Of a stretch of 64,000 bases of DNA, positions 39,269-49,007 are shown one piece after another. The DNA comes from Pycnococcus provasolii (lineage: Eukaryota; Chlorophyta; Pseudoscourfieldiophyceae; Pseudoscourfieldiales; Pycnococcaceae): contig OW568895.1 in NCBI GenBank assembly GCA_938743325.2, positions 250,501 to 314,500 on the forward strand. Direction: 5' to 3'. Position numbers and translations under genes: made by a program. The notes beneath the pieces were generated by a model. That model was not told the origin of the DNA. It saw only the letters and a program-made list of their open reading frames with translations, and did no database searches. Within the stretch, counting starts at the first letter, position 1, and each line of letters opens with the position of its first letter.

Positions 39269-40099
39269 ATGCCCTCTCCGCTGCTGACGTATTACAGCGC
39301 GTGGTTCTGCCCCTATGCACACCGGGCGACCATCGCTCTCAGCCACCACGCCGCGTCAGTCTCCAACAAGTGGGTCGAGGCACTCGGGTGGGAAAAAAGA
39401 CCCAGCGAAGATGCCAACACACGTGCGCAGACGGGCGAGCCGGAGCACGACAGCTACTATCACTGGAAGCACCCAGACCTACTGCGAATCACCGACGGCG
39501 AAGGTTTGATTCCAACCTTCCAAGACGAGAAAGGGCGCGTGGTCAAGGAATCATTGATGGCCGTGGAGTACGTCGACGACCTCGCGTCGGCCGTTGGCGA
39601 CCCCGCGACGAGGAACACGCCTCTGCTGCCAGCGGATCCGGCAGAGCGAGCGAGGTGTCGGTGGGCAGCGGAGTGGGCCAATAAGAAAATGTGTAGTCCG
39701 TACTATACGATGCTTGTGCGAACTGACGTCGACGAGCGGCGTCGCGCATTCGACGAGCTGCTCGAGTCGCTTGCCTGGTGGGGCTCGCAACGGCAGGGCA
39801 CATTCTACTGTGGAGACACACTCAGCGCCGCAGACATCGCGCCGTTGCCATGGGCTGCGAGATACTACATTCTCGAGCACTACCGCAACTTCGTGATACC
39901 ACGTGACGACGCACAGCTCGCAGGGTTTCACGAGTGGCGCGACGCCGCTCTCGCCTTGCCGACAGTTGCGTCGACACTGCCTGACCGCGACCGCTACTTG
40001 GATCACATCGCCAAGTATGCCGACGCATCCGCTCGGTCTAAGGTTGCGAACGCGGTTCGTTCTGGGCGCGGAGCCCACGACCTTCAAGAGGACGACTAA
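39269..40099 (+). CDS. Glutathione S-transferase, omega-like
   Basis: 276 residues. An N-terminal thioredoxin fold starts TYYSAWFCPYAHRATIAL, with the Cys14-Pro-Tyr-x-x-Arg active site of omega/lambda-type, thiol-transferase GSTs. Next come GLIPTFQDEKGRVVKESLMA, the glutathione-binding cis-Pro and Glu-Ser, and VEYVDD. The C-terminal helical domain has GTFYCGDTLSAADIAPLPWA, the N-capping box region. Compared with animal GSTO it has a 20-25 residue insertion (QTGEPEHDSYYHWKHPDLLR) after the first helix. Likely cytosolic, reducing dehydroascorbate or mixed disulfides. The ATG at 39269 follows a short CT-rich stretch. Confidence 0.88.
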   Translation: MPSPLLTYYSAWFCPYAHRATIALSHHAASVSNKWVEALGWEKRPSEDANTRAQTGEPEHDSYYHWKHPDLLRITDGEGLIPTFQDEKGRVVKESLMAVEYVDDLASAVGDPATRNTPLLPADPAERARCRWAAEWANKKMCSPYYTMLVRTDVDERRRAFDELLESLAWWGSQRQGTFYCGDTLSAADIAPLPWAARYYILEHYRNFVIPRDDAQLAGFHEWRDAALALPTVASTLPDRDRYLDHIAKYADASARSKVANAVRSGRGAHDLQEDD

Positions 40100-40223
40100 G
40101 GTTGCGAGTGTTGTGTGCGTAAACACAGTTGAGTTGTTGTCACTTGTAACTTTTGACGTTTTCAGACTTTGAGAAGGCCAGGAGGGTTCATAAATGGAGC
40201 CGGGTTCCGTTACATACCTTACA

Positions 40224-42899
40224 TTATTTTAGGCACGCACAAGACCGCAAGGCTCTTCCACTTAATGCGAGTTTCGACTGCGCCGCGCTTCCGCTGCGAA
40301 AAACACCAGTCGGGTCGAGCTCCATCGCAGCGCAGGCGAATGCACATGCGCGTTCCACGCCAAGCTCTTCGTCCATCGTACCCTGCGCAAGAGATGCGGG
40401 CTGTGAAATGTCGTCACGCCGTCTCCTCCAGGGTCCTGGCGTGGGAATCGCCTTTCCAGCATGCCACGTACCCCAGCACGGCTCTCCGCGAAGAAGATCA
40501 AGCACGCGTGCAATGCCAGGTTGCCATTGGAAGGGATCGCTCGCGCTCGCCATCGACCATTCCACGATGTCACGTACAGTCGCATTCACGCTATTCGCAT
40601 CACGCCATCTTTCCAGGTCGAAGCGGGCAGCGACGGCGGAGACCCAGTCCTCGAGATTGACCATGAGCGACGGCAAGCCGCGCGCGTGGCTCAGTGGTGC
40701 GTCCGAGCCACCCAAGAATCTCACGAGCATCGGTGAGCGGAACGCGCTTGACACGGTGCTTTCCACGTACTCATCAGGCGCATTTCCCCACCGTCTTCGG
40801 CGTGGCGTCGGGATGGTCTCCTCGAACGTGCGTGTAAGCGCGTCGAGGCAATCGGCGGCGAAGGGCAGTGGAATGGCAAGCTCGTACTGCGCGTACACGG
40901 CGAGTTCCGCGCTTGCGAAGCCAACTGCACGAGATGCCGTCGCTGCCGTGGCAATTTCGTGCGGCATTGCGTCTTCGTTCGTTCGAACGGAAAGGAGAGG
41001 TCGCATCGACTCCCGGAAGAATGCTGACCAGAATGCCGGGCCAAATCGCCCACCCGCATTGATCCCGCCTCCTTCGTCTTGCACCTCCCCTCGACCGAGC
41101 AGAAAGGTATTTCCGTACGGTGGTCGCGGCCTACCCCAATTCGAAACAATGCGCGCGCTCGCGGGTACTCGTGGCGGCATGGTTGGCCCGTTGTGGATGT
41201 AGTCCACAACATCGGCTTCCCTCTGCCGCGTTTCCGCGGTGTCTTTAGAGCTAGCGCTACGAGAATGTTGTTTCGTTTCCTCGGAAAATCTGCTCCACCA
41301 AACACGCCTTTCCGGAACAAACCATGCAACGATGGCGCCCTCAAGATCATGTAGTACTTCCGCTCGGAGGTTCAAAGGCACCTTCGAAAGAGCGTCATTA
41401 GCGCGACGATATGCGAGCTCTCGTCGATCGGAGAAGCTCAGCTGTTCATTTCCAATGTATCCACCACTTGAAATCGGTCCCGTAATGGAACGCACGCGCG
41501 CGGCAAGTGCTGCTGGCCGTGCCTCCTCAATTTGACGCCGCCCAGGTCTTTCAGCTAGCGGCACGACACGAAATGTCAGACGAACTATGATGCCAAGGAC
41601 GCCAATCGAGGCCTGCGCGGCACGGAACAGGTCGTCGCGTGACGTTGCAACGATACTAGGAATGCCAAGTGCCGTCTTCGCGAAGCCTGCCGACGATGGT
41701 GGAATTTCCTCTCCGGGGGCGGTGAGAGTTAGCAGCGTGCCATTTGCCAGCATCAGCGTGATGGCACTAAGCTGAGAACTGAGCGATCCATGCCGTATGC
41801 TGCTCCCATGCGTGTCCGTTGCCACGGCACCGCCAACGCTCTGGTCGATGAACCAAGGGTACGAAGCGAGCGTGTAGCTGGACGCCAGTAAGGGATTCCT
41901 ACTGGTGTCGTCCACATCATCATCATCACCGTCGTCGCGGTTTCCATCATCACCCACCGTCGTCGCGAGGAATGGATCATCTGGACTCAGGTCCAGGCGG
42001 CGAAGAACTCGTTCCTGCTGGCGTCGAGTCAGCTCGTCAACAAAGACCTGTCCCTCTTGCTGACGTTCCACCTCCATGTCACCCATGTCACGATTGTCGT
42101 CCACCTCGCTATCCGCAAGCACAGAAACCAATTCGTCGTCACGTACGGGCTCGACACCCAATCCCTGCACAATGAGAGCAAAGAATGCGCCGACCGTGGA
42201 TGCCATTTGCCTCGCCACAGGCACCTCAAGCGTACCACCTCCGTCATTCCTACTACTTGGCGACTGCTGCTTCGCACGATTCCCTTGTGCCACCTGCTTT
42301 TCATACCCATTCTCCTCCTGTGCATTCGTCGCACTCGTTGTTGTTGCTGAATTTGACGTCGTCGTTGCAGCTATTACTGAGCTTATTGGCACTTGCCCGC
42401 CATACGCCAGGAACGCGAGCAGTGAGCGCATAGTCACACCGGCATCGACGGAAACACGCCGTCGTGAAGTGTCCAGCACAGCTCGTGGTGCGGCGTCGTC
42501 GTCTTGATTTCCCGACAACACACGAACACCTCCCGCCTCAACGACGGACTTGGGCGTGACCATCTCCAGCGTGGATACAGCAACGCTCTTGCGTGCGTCA
42601 CGGTCGCGACTTTCCACCTCACGCTCGAACGAGGGAAGGACCGCCGCGGACGCACGCTGTCTGTCCGGCGGCGCCGGACAGTACAGTCGACTCCAAGAGT
42701 GCCCTTTTGCGATGGCATTCGCGTGTCTGTAGGTGCGCACGACGTCCGCAAGCTCATCGATGCGCAACGGCGTCGAGAGGTGCGTGGCTGCGTGACACGC
42801 GTACGCACCTTGATAGTTACTTATGTCCAGCGGCGGTGCGGCCGTGGCGCCGTGAGCGGTGAGTATCGCAGCTAGAGCGGCGGCTCGCATGGCGTTCAT
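40224..42899 (-). CDS. Secreted FAD-linked sugar-lactone oxidase-like protein
   Basis: 891 residues. A signal peptide (MNAMRAAALAAILTAHGATA) precedes a vanillyl-alcohol-oxidase-type FAD domain: AIAKGHSWSRLYC near 63-75, GVTMRSLLAFLAYGGQVP, and the pyrophosphate-binding DQSVGGAVATDTHGSSIRHG, which in L-gulono- and D-arabinono-1,4-lactone oxidases reads GGAIsTGTHGS. The C-terminus has GTWHAGKAI and MDPTG-like ELDPTGVFRSG, matching the family's WGKxH and FDPxxxF ends only loosely. It is nearly twice the length of typical ALO enzymes because of two low-complexity acidic/Ser-Thr inserts (about 180-230 and 265-335). Ascorbate synthesis or a secreted carbohydrate oxidase are both possible. It is head to head with eL15. 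Confidence 0.75.
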   Translation of the reverse strand: MNAMRAAALAAILTAHGATAAPPLDISNYQGAYACHAATHLSTPLRIDELADVVRTYRHANAIAKGHSWSRLYCPAPPDRQRASAAVLPSFEREVESRDRDARKSVAVSTLEMVTPKSVVEAGGVRVLSGNQDDDAAPRAVLDTSRRRVSVDAGVTMRSLLAFLAYGGQVPISSVIAATTTSNSATTTSATNAQEENGYEKQVAQGNRAKQQSPSSRNDGGGTLEVPVARQMASTVGAFFALIVQGLGVEPVRDDELVSVLADSEVDDNRDMGDMEVERQQEGQVFVDELTRRQQERVLRRLDLSPDDPFLATTVGDDGNRDDGDDDDVDDTSRNPLLASSYTLASYPWFIDQSVGGAVATDTHGSSIRHGSLSSQLSAITLMLANGTLLTLTAPGEEIPPSSAGFAKTALGIPSIVATSRDDLFRAAQASIGVLGIIVRLTFRVVPLAERPGRRQIEEARPAALAARVRSITGPISSGGYIGNEQLSFSDRRELAYRRANDALSKVPLNLRAEVLHDLEGAIVAWFVPERRVWWSRFSEETKQHSRSASSKDTAETRQREADVVDYIHNGPTMPPRVPASARIVSNWGRPRPPYGNTFLLGRGEVQDEGGGINAGGRFGPAFWSAFFRESMRPLLSVRTNEDAMPHEIATAATASRAVGFASAELAVYAQYELAIPLPFAADCLDALTRTFEETIPTPRRRRWGNAPDEYVESTVSSAFRSPMLVRFLGGSDAPLSHARGLPSLMVNLEDWVSAVAARFDLERWRDANSVNATVRDIVEWSMASASDPFQWQPGIARVLDLLRGEPCWGTWHAGKAIPTPGPWRRRRDDISQPASLAQGTMDEELGVERACAFACAAMELDPTGVFRSGSAAQSKLALSGRALRSCACLK

Positions 42900-43260
42900 G
42901 TGCGCGTATGTCGTGGTCGTATTCGTCGTTGTTGCGTGTCGTTGTCATGGCGTGCTTGTCAGCCTGCGTGCCCATCTCAAGGCGTGTGGACACTGCGTTT
43001 CCTTCCGCCCAGAGGGATGTTTGCTCACCCTCGGGTTCGACACCACCGAAGTGGGACACAATCACACAACGGACAAAACCCCGAACCAGGGGAACCAAAC
43101 TCATGCAGAAAACTGAAACCCGAAACAAAAACGGTCCCCGTGAACAAGGAGAGGGGATACCTCTTTGTTTTTTAGTGCGGGCGCCGCCGTCCTTCTTCCT
43201 CCTCCCCTCTTCTCTGTTGCGACGCCGACGCCATCCCATTCCTTACCACAGGTCGGCGCC
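42900..43260. promoter_or_regulatory. Divergent promoter, oxidase and eL15 genes
   Basis: 361 bases. AACCCCGAAC (the complement of GTTCGGGGTT) at 43077-43086, GGGGATACCTCTT at 43153-43165, and a C/T tract (CCTTCTTCCTCCTCCCCTC) at 43191-43217 lie in series before the eL15 ATG. This is the clearest example of the recurring promoter layout. No ORF supported. Confidence 0.5.
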
Positions 43261-43875
43261 ATGGGAGCCTACAAGTACGTGTCCGAAGTCTGGCGCAAGA
43301 AGCAGAGTGATGCCTTCCGGTACCTCCAGCGCATCCGATGCTGGGAGTACCGCCAGCTGCCAGGCATCTGGCGCGTGAACGCACCCACCCGTCCCGACAA
43401 GGCTCGTCAGGTGGGATACAAGGCCAAGCAGGGCTACGTCGTCTACAGGGTTCGCGTGCGCCGATGCGCGCGCAAGCGCCCGGTGAAGAAGGGACAGGTT
43501 TACGGAAAGCCGGTGAACCAGGGTGTGACTGCCCTGAAGTTCAACCGTAACTTGCGCAGCGTCGCAGAAGAGCGTGTCGGAAGGAAGTGCGGAGGACTGC
43601 GCGTGCTCAACTCGTACTGGATTAACGAGGATTCGGCGTACAAATACTTTGAGATTGTCATGATCGATCCTATGCACAACGCGATCCGCAACGACCCGCG
43701 CATCAACTGGCTCTGCAAGCCCGTCATGAAGCACCGCGAGCTGCGTGGCCTAACATCTACGGGACGCAAGGCACGCGGTCTGTTCGGAAGCGGACACAAC
43801 CACCACAAGGCACGCCCGAGCGTTCGCGCGACGTGGAAGAGGAACCAGAAGATGTCTCTGAAACGTTACCGCTAG
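43261..43875 (+). CDS. RPL15: 60S ribosomal protein eL15
   Basis: 204 residues, the exact usual length. Diagnostic stretches: [100 protein letters not shown] and [21 protein letters not shown] structural component of the cytosolic large subunit. The start ATG is in GCCATGG after a pyrimidine-rich leader, the arrangement expected of translationally regulated ribosomal-protein mRNAs. Highly biased codon use (G/C third positions) fits strong expression. Confidence 0.99.
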   Translation: MGAYKYVSEVWRKKQSDAFRYLQRIRCWEYRQLPGIWRVNAPTRPDKARQVGYKAKQGYVVYRVRVRRCARKRPVKKGQVYGKPVNQGVTALKFNRNLRSVAEERVGRKCGGLRVLNSYWINEDSAYKYFEIVMIDPMHNAIRNDPRINWLCKPVMKHRELRGLTSTGRKARGLFGSGHNHHKARPSVRATWKRNQKMSLKRYR

Positions 43876-44014
43876 AGCAGCTTGTCGTGACAACAAAAAG
43901 TGAGGACCTTTGTAAAAAAAAACTCTTCGCTTTTTTTTCGTCGAAAGAAAGACATCATATCTTGGCAATAACATACACAGTACAAGAGTACACACACACA
44001 CACTTATTCTTATT

Positions 44015-45100
44015 CTATTGTTTTCTTCGCCTCGCGCCTTGGCGTGCAAGTTTCAGCGGTTTCGACGCTATGGCACGGTCAAACACACTCATGACCGCGT
44101 TCACGTCGAGACGAAAGTCGCGAAGCATCTCAACTGCTGACTGTGGGTCGGTCGGCTGTGCTGACAAAACATCCCCAAATAACCCGCTGGGAAGCAGGTC
44201 GTGCTGTTGCTGCTGCTGACTCCTCTCCTCCTCTTCTTCCTCCTCCTCTTCCTCCTCCTCATCCTCCTTCCCTGATGCCACACCGCCGCTGCCGCCACCG
44301 CGCTTCCTCTGCTTGATCCACTTGCGTAGTCGCTTGACGAAAGGCCACACCATGTAGAACTTGCTCCCATCCTTTCCCGTGTTTTTCATCGCGCCGAAGC
44401 TGTGTGCCGAGTCTTTCTCGCCTGCTGCGCCGGCGTCTGGCAACGACGCGACAGGGTACCACTCGATTGCGCTGATCTCCTTGTTCGCCTGCGGCTGGAA
44501 CATGGCCGTTCTCTCGTCGATGCCCGTGATGATGAACAGCTGCTCGTTCTTCTGCCGGAACGTAAACTCCAGGCTGCTTTCCTCCTCGATGTATGGCGTG
44601 ACGTCGAAGCCAGTCTCTTCCCATACCTCACGTGCGGCGCACGCGCTCGGCTCCTCGTTCCTGTTGATTTTTCCCTTGGGAAACCCCCACGGCGACTGGC
44701 TCTTCCAACCCTTGACGAGCAGCACGTGCGTGAGCGTGCTGTTGAGAATGATGCAGCCGCATACGGGAACGCTCTGCTTGTAGCCCACGAACGTCTTGTA
44801 GATGGGGTCGAGGAATGCTGTGTACGGCTGGAGCAGGGTGACTGACGTAAACACGAGCGCGACGAAGTCCCTGAGGTTGTACGAGAGCAGCGACTCCGGG
44901 TTGTTCGCCGCGTAGTAGTCTTCGTAGAACCAGTGCGCCTGCTCCACGAGGAAGAGCAGTCTCTGCCACGCCGCCTTCTCCTCGTCCGGCGCGTTGAGTA
45001 TGAAGCGTATGACTATATCCTCTAGGAGCTCGACGGACGGAGGGGCCTGCACCTGCCGCTCCTTCGCAGGCGCGGCATTGGACTTCGCCTTCTTGCCCAT
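44015..45100 (-). CDS. DCP2: mRNA-decapping enzyme DCP2 (Nudix hydrolase)
   Basis: 361 residues. The N-terminal regulatory domain (SVELLEDIVIRFILNAPDEE, LFLVEQAHWFYEDYY) is followed by the Nudix fold, with box GKINRNEEPSACAAREVWEE starting at residue 143 and completed by TGF, fitting G-x5-E-x7-REVxEE-xG. Box A/B-like IEWYPVASLPD and KFYMVWPFVKRLRKWI follow. A Gly/Glu-rich spacer with poly-Glu and poly-Gln leads to a conserved C-terminal motif FRLDVNAVMSVFDRAI. DCP2 removes the 5' cap (releasing m7GDP) to commit mRNAs to decay. Head to head with the GH3 fragment; converges on eL15. Confidence 0.96.
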   Translation of the reverse strand: MGKKAKSNAAPAKERQVQAPPSVELLEDIVIRFILNAPDEEKAAWQRLLFLVEQAHWFYEDYYAANNPESLLSYNLRDFVALVFTSVTLLQPYTAFLDPIYKTFVGYKQSVPVCGCIILNSTLTHVLLVKGWKSQSPWGFPKGKINRNEEPSACAAREVWEETGFDVTPYIEEESSLEFTFRQKNEQLFIITGIDERTAMFQPQANKEISAIEWYPVASLPDAGAAGEKDSAHSFGAMKNTGKDGSKFYMVWPFVKRLRKWIKQRKRGGGSGGVASGKEDEEEEEEEEEEEERSQQQQQHDLLPSGLFGDVLSAQPTDPQSAVEMLRDFRLDVNAVMSVFDRAIASKPLKLARQGARRRKQ

Positions 45101-45426
45101 CGCGACGACTTTGGAGTTTGGACGACGACGACCGGGAGAAGGAAGGAGAAGGGAGAAGGAGAAGGGAGAAGGAGAAGGGGAAGCAAACCCCCAACCGGGG
45201 GACCCTCGTTCCTACTATGCACAGGCAGCTCTGCCATCCCTCGCTCGAAGCTCACGCCCGGCCGATGTGGCATCACGCTCATTGAGAGACTGCCCGCCAG
45301 CTTGCCAGCTCTCCGCCGGCCTTGCAATGCATTCGTGCAGCCCCGTCACTGTTGACAGTAACGGCCCGCCGCAACGACGCCGGTGCACGCACACACACAC
45401 ATTACGTCTCACAACACTGGTCAACC
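45101..45426. promoter_or_regulatory. Divergent promoter, DCP2 and GH3 fragment
   Basis: 326 bases. Plus 45128-45182 consists of GAGAAGGGAGAAGGAGAAGG-type units, so the DCP2 coding strand has a long TTCTCC/CTTCTCCC tract beginning 28 bases from its ATG. GGGGGTTTGCTTCCCC (minus) overlaps its far end. No comparable C/T tract precedes the rightward GH3 fragment. Confidence 0.5.
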
Positions 45427-45910
45427 ATGGCGGCTACGGCGGAACGACGACGACGACGACTCACGCACGCACCGCCACTACTACTACTCATGAAAATTGC
45501 ACTTTTGCCCGCAACAGTCGCAAGACCACTCGCCCACGACCCGCCGCATCAAACGCAGTTCGCATGTCAAGACCCTCACCTTAACAGCTTTCCGTTCTGC
45601 GACTCATCCTTGCCCACCGCAGCTCGCGTATCGGACCTCACAGCTCGACTCACGCTCGACGAGAAGGCGCAAATTATCACCGCGAGACGTGCACCTGCGG
45701 GAGGAGTACCGCTCCTGGGAGTGCCGGCGTACGACTGGGGAGCCAACTGCGTGCACGGCGTGCAGTCGCAGTGCGCACCGAACCAAGGGCCTTGCGCAAC
45801 ATCCTTCCCAACACCCATCAGCCTCGCCGCGTCGTTTAATACGTCACTCGTGCGCGATATGGGCAGTGTCATAGGAACGGAGCTGCGTGCACTGTGGCGT
45901 GTGGGCGCTG
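45427..45910 (+). pseudogene. GH3 beta-xylosidase/glucosidase-like, 5' exon only
   Basis: 161 codons plus one base. After a signal-peptide-like region (THAPPLLLLMKIALLPATVA) the frame is clearly the N-terminus of glycoside hydrolase family 3: NSFPFCDSSLPTAARVSDLT, ARLTLDEKAQIIT, GVPAYDWGANCVHGVQ, TSFPTPISLAASFNTSLVRD and GTELRALWRVGAG. Homology stops exactly where a good splice donor, CTG-GTGAGC, begins at 45911, in a Gly codon where the family continues with a conserved LTxW segment. I find no continuation on the plus strand anywhere to the right; the next gene is on the opposite strand and its stop is 170 bases away. So the catalytic core is missing: a truncated gene, a rearrangement or an assembly join. 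Reading through the donor gives 23 more unrelated codons to a stop at 45978. Confidence 0.75.
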
Positions 45911-46080
45911 GTGAGCACAACGCACGAAAAATCTCGAAAAAGAAAAAGGGATGTATTGATCAGCTGGCACGGGATTGATTGGAAGAAGTTGTTCTTCATC
46001 ATTTTCCTTTCTTTTGTCGAGCGCCTGGTTGACTTCTTAATTACATAGATATTACAAAATGTTGCTTATTTTATCCTTTT

Positions 46081-47016
46081 TTACAAGTCGTCGAGAGCGG
46101 CAACCACGGTATCAATGCCGTCGTCGTTCCATGGCATCACGTGAATGCCAATGGCGCCTGGAACGGATTGGAGGGCGTCGCGCATCGCCTCGCTCACGAA
46201 ATGGACGCGAAACTCGCGGAAAGCCGCGTCGCCCAGCTTCTCCGCGTCGATCCACGCCTTCAGCGCCTTCGACGCGACGTCGTCGCGGCGCACGTCGACG
46301 TTGCACAGCTCAAGCCACTTCGCGAAGCGCGCAGAGGAATTGGGAGCTGCAATGCCGACGAGCTTCGGCAATGCAAGGCCCACGTCGTCGAGGGTGTCGT
46401 ATGCCGCCCTCGCACGATCCGGAAGAAGACTCGGAGGCTGCGTGACCGCCACGCTGGCGCCAAGCGAAGCCTTGAGCGCCAGACGTCTCGCCTCTGTCGT
46501 TGCGTCGTGCAAGAGTGGGTTGTACGCCACCCAAACGTCCGGAGGATTCTGCAGACCAGAACGCACCTCAGAAGCAAGCTCGAGGAGCGTTTCGATACTC
46601 GGTCGTCTTGGGTTTGGATTTTTCCACAGCGTCTGGTCGCCGCTCACGCATAGCCACGCCGCCGCGCCGTGCGTCGTCGCCGTGTCGTTTAACCTGTGCT
46701 CGAGGTCACCGCCTGGCATGGTCGCACTTCCCCTGAATCCGTTATATCCACCCCACCTGCACGCCGCGACGGCGTGCACAGACGCCATGTAAGATCCCGA
46801 CGACTGCACGACGCTGCTTCCGATGGGCGGAGCCCTGTGTCTCTCAGGCAAGTCCGTGTGCACTGAAGCTTGAAAATATGGCTCATGCTCGTCTCCAGCC
46901 CGTGCCCCTGCAATAAGTCTTTTGAGGTTGTCTGTGTTCGCTCTGAACGGCACCTCGAAGGTTCGTTTCGGCCTGAGCGGTCTCGTGGCGTGAGAGATGT
47001 GTTTGATGGCTGACAT
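46081..47016 (-). CDS. MTHFR-like TIM-barrel protein
   Basis: 311 residues, no obvious targeting peptide. The pattern is that of the methylenetetrahydrofolate reductase / FAD-linked oxidoreductase barrel. KRTFEVPFRANTDNLKRLIA opens the protein, AAWLCVSGDQTLWKNPNPRR stands at the position of the SGD motif, DVWVAYNPLLHDATTEARRL stands at the position of the NP motif, and ALKASLGASVAVTQPPSLLP is very like the GAdfivTQpff strand. PKLVGIAAPNSSARFAKWLE and IHVMPWNDDGIDTVVAALDD complete the barrel. It lacks the regulatory C-terminal domain of eukaryotic MTHFR, so it is probably a distinct bacterial-like paralogue; activity on folate is inferred only. Confidence 0.55.
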   Translation of the reverse strand: MSAIKHISHATRPLRPKRTFEVPFRANTDNLKRLIAGARAGDEHEPYFQASVHTDLPERHRAPPIGSSVVQSSGSYMASVHAVAACRWGGYNGFRGSATMPGGDLEHRLNDTATTHGAAAWLCVSGDQTLWKNPNPRRPSIETLLELASEVRSGLQNPPDVWVAYNPLLHDATTEARRLALKASLGASVAVTQPPSLLPDRARAAYDTLDDVGLALPKLVGIAAPNSSARFAKWLELCNVDVRRDDVASKALKAWIDAEKLGDAAFREFRVHFVSEAMRDALQSVPGAIGIHVMPWNDDGIDTVVAALDDL

Positions 47017-47460
47017 TATTATAAATTATTTGCGTGTGTGGAAGTGCTACGATAGTTTTGGTTTGGTCCAGGTGCGAGGGGAAAGGGAGGAAAGAGGACC
47101 GATTTAGATCTGAAATCAAAGCAGGAAGATTTTTCTCTCCCCGTGATTGAGAATCAAGAAGAGGCAACCCCGAACAACCCCCGACTGGGGTTAGGAAAGG
47201 TTGAAAGAATCAAAGAAGGATGTGCGGCCCGGAAGAGAAGAGACAGAAAAGCGTAAAGAGGCTCCCCAAGTCCAGTGCAGGACACGCACAGCATGTACTG
47301 TATCTGTCCGTTTGCTTGTGTGGGAAAAAGGAAAACCATGCCCCCCCTCCCTCCCAGGTGGTCGGCGGGTCCCCTACCCTACAACCCTCCCTCGGCCGTT
47401 CGCCCTCCCCGCAAACATCGACGTCACCAACGCCAGGAGCACTCTATCAGCTAACACAAC
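47017..47460. promoter_or_regulatory. Divergent promoter, MTHFR-like and desaturase genes
   Basis: 444 bases. G/A-rich 47078-47100 (tract for the leftward gene); AACCCCGAAC at 47166-47175 overlapping, on minus, GGGGTTGCCTCTTCTTG; C-rich CCCCCCCTCCCTCCC at 47340-47355 and CCCTCCCTCGGCC near 47385 before the desaturase. No ORF supported. Confidence 0.5.
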
Positions 47461-48864
47461 ATGGCCGCGGGGAGATCAAGAACCGCAGCGCCCGCGCCCG
47501 TGGACGGATCCTTCTCATCCAGCGAGGACCTACCCGCGCTAGAGAAGAAGGCGAACAGCAAGCTCCCGCTCGTTGGCATGAAGGAGGTGGAAAAACACGA
47601 CTCGCCCACGGACGCGTGGATCGTCGTCGATCACGTCGCGTACGACGTCACGGAGTTCTCCAAAAAACACCCGGGAGGACGCGTCATACTCACGTGGGCG
47701 GGCATGGATGCGACCGAGGTGTTCAGCGTCATGCACGCACGATCGACGTACAACATCTTGCCGGCGTACGCCGTCGGGCGCGTCGACGACGCCACGTACA
47801 AGGTGCCAGCCGTACTGAGCGACTTTCGCGACATGCACGACGCCATGAGGCGAGACGGGCTCTTCCAGACGAGCTTCGCGTACTACGCGTACAAAAATAC
47901 CACGCAGCTTGCTCTGCTCGCTTCAAGCATGGCGCTGCTGTTCACCAGCCACGGAAGCTACGCGAAGTTGTTCGCGTCGGCGTGCTTGCTCGGGCTCTTC
48001 TGGCAGCAGAGTGGCTGGCTCGCGCACGACTACTGCCACAACCAGGTTCACACGAACCGTCGACGCAACCGGATCATGGGTCTCATTTGGGGAAACGTCA
48101 TGCAAGGCTTCAGCGTCGGCTGGTGGAAGGACAAGCACAACACGCACCACGCATCCACCAACCTGCTTGACGACGAGTTCATGCCCGTTGACCCCGACAT
48201 CGACACGCTTCCCATGCTCGCGTGGTCCCGCGAGCAGCTCGAGGCGACCGTTAAGGTGTACCCGACCATGAACAAGGTGCTCATGCGCTACCAGCACTAC
48301 CTCGTTGGCCCCATCCTGCTCTTCGCTCGCATGTCATGGTCGCTCATGTCCCTGCTCCAGGTCGTCAGCATGGTGAAGGGCACGGACCCGGCATTCGCAA
48401 AGAATGTCAAGGCGACGCGCGAGGAGGTGGTTGGAATGGTGCTGCACTACTCGTGGCTTGTCGGTGCAATTGCCGCCAACTGTACCTTCACGCAGGGCCT
48501 CTTCTACTACGTCGCCGCGCAGTGCGTCGGTGGCTTCTTCCTCGGATACGTGTTCATCCAGAGCCACAATGGCATGTCTGTGCACCTCGACGAAGATCTC
48601 AAGAAGGATTTCTTCACCAACCAGATGCTGACGACGCGCAACATCCACAGCACCGCGTTCAACGACTGGTTCACTGGCGGCCTGAACAAGCAGATCGAGC
48701 ACCATCTCTTCCCCAACATGCCGCGCCACTCGCTCGGTAAGGCGGGGAAGTACGTGAAGGCGATGTGCGACAAGCACCGCATCGCGTACGAGGACGTCGG
48801 CATGATCGAGGCTTCGTGCAAGGTGGTGCGCCGTCTGCACGAGATCGCGCAGTACGTGAACTAA
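47461..48864 (+). CDS. Front-end acyl desaturase with cytochrome b5 domain
   Basis: 467 residues. An N-terminal cytochrome b5 domain has the haem motif HPGG at residues 69-72 (KKHPGGRVILTWAGMDATEV). Membrane helices flank the three histidine boxes HDYCHNQ (189-195), HNTHH (226-230) and QIEHH (411-415). The Gln in the last box marks front-end desaturases (delta-6, delta-8, delta-5, sphingolipid delta-8), which insert a double bond between the carboxyl end and an existing one using b5 electrons in the ER. In marine green algae these feed long-chain polyunsaturated fatty acid synthesis. The sequence does not tell me the regiospecificity; the delta-6 class is the likeliest guess. Codon use is strongly biased, implying high expression. 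Confidence 0.95.
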   Translation: MAAGRSRTAAPAPVDGSFSSSEDLPALEKKANSKLPLVGMKEVEKHDSPTDAWIVVDHVAYDVTEFSKKHPGGRVILTWAGMDATEVFSVMHARSTYNILPAYAVGRVDDATYKVPAVLSDFRDMHDAMRRDGLFQTSFAYYAYKNTTQLALLASSMALLFTSHGSYAKLFASACLLGLFWQQSGWLAHDYCHNQVHTNRRRNRIMGLIWGNVMQGFSVGWWKDKHNTHHASTNLLDDEFMPVDPDIDTLPMLAWSREQLEATVKVYPTMNKVLMRYQHYLVGPILLFARMSWSLMSLLQVVSMVKGTDPAFAKNVKATREEVVGMVLHYSWLVGAIAANCTFTQGLFYYVAAQCVGGFFLGYVFIQSHNGMSVHLDEDLKKDFFTNQMLTTRNIHSTAFNDWFTGGLNKQIEHHLFPNMPRHSLGKAGKYVKAMCDKHRIAYEDVGMIEASCKVVRRLHEIAQYVN

Positions 48865-49007
48865 CTTTAGTGTATATAGAAATAGCTAAAGCCGCACACA
48901 TGATATGGGGATGTAAAGTTTCTTTCAACTTTACCAAATTTTTCTTCTCGTCTTTTTGTTTTCCCTAAGCCCCTATTGGAAAGTACAGTACACTTGTTGT
49001 TACAATG

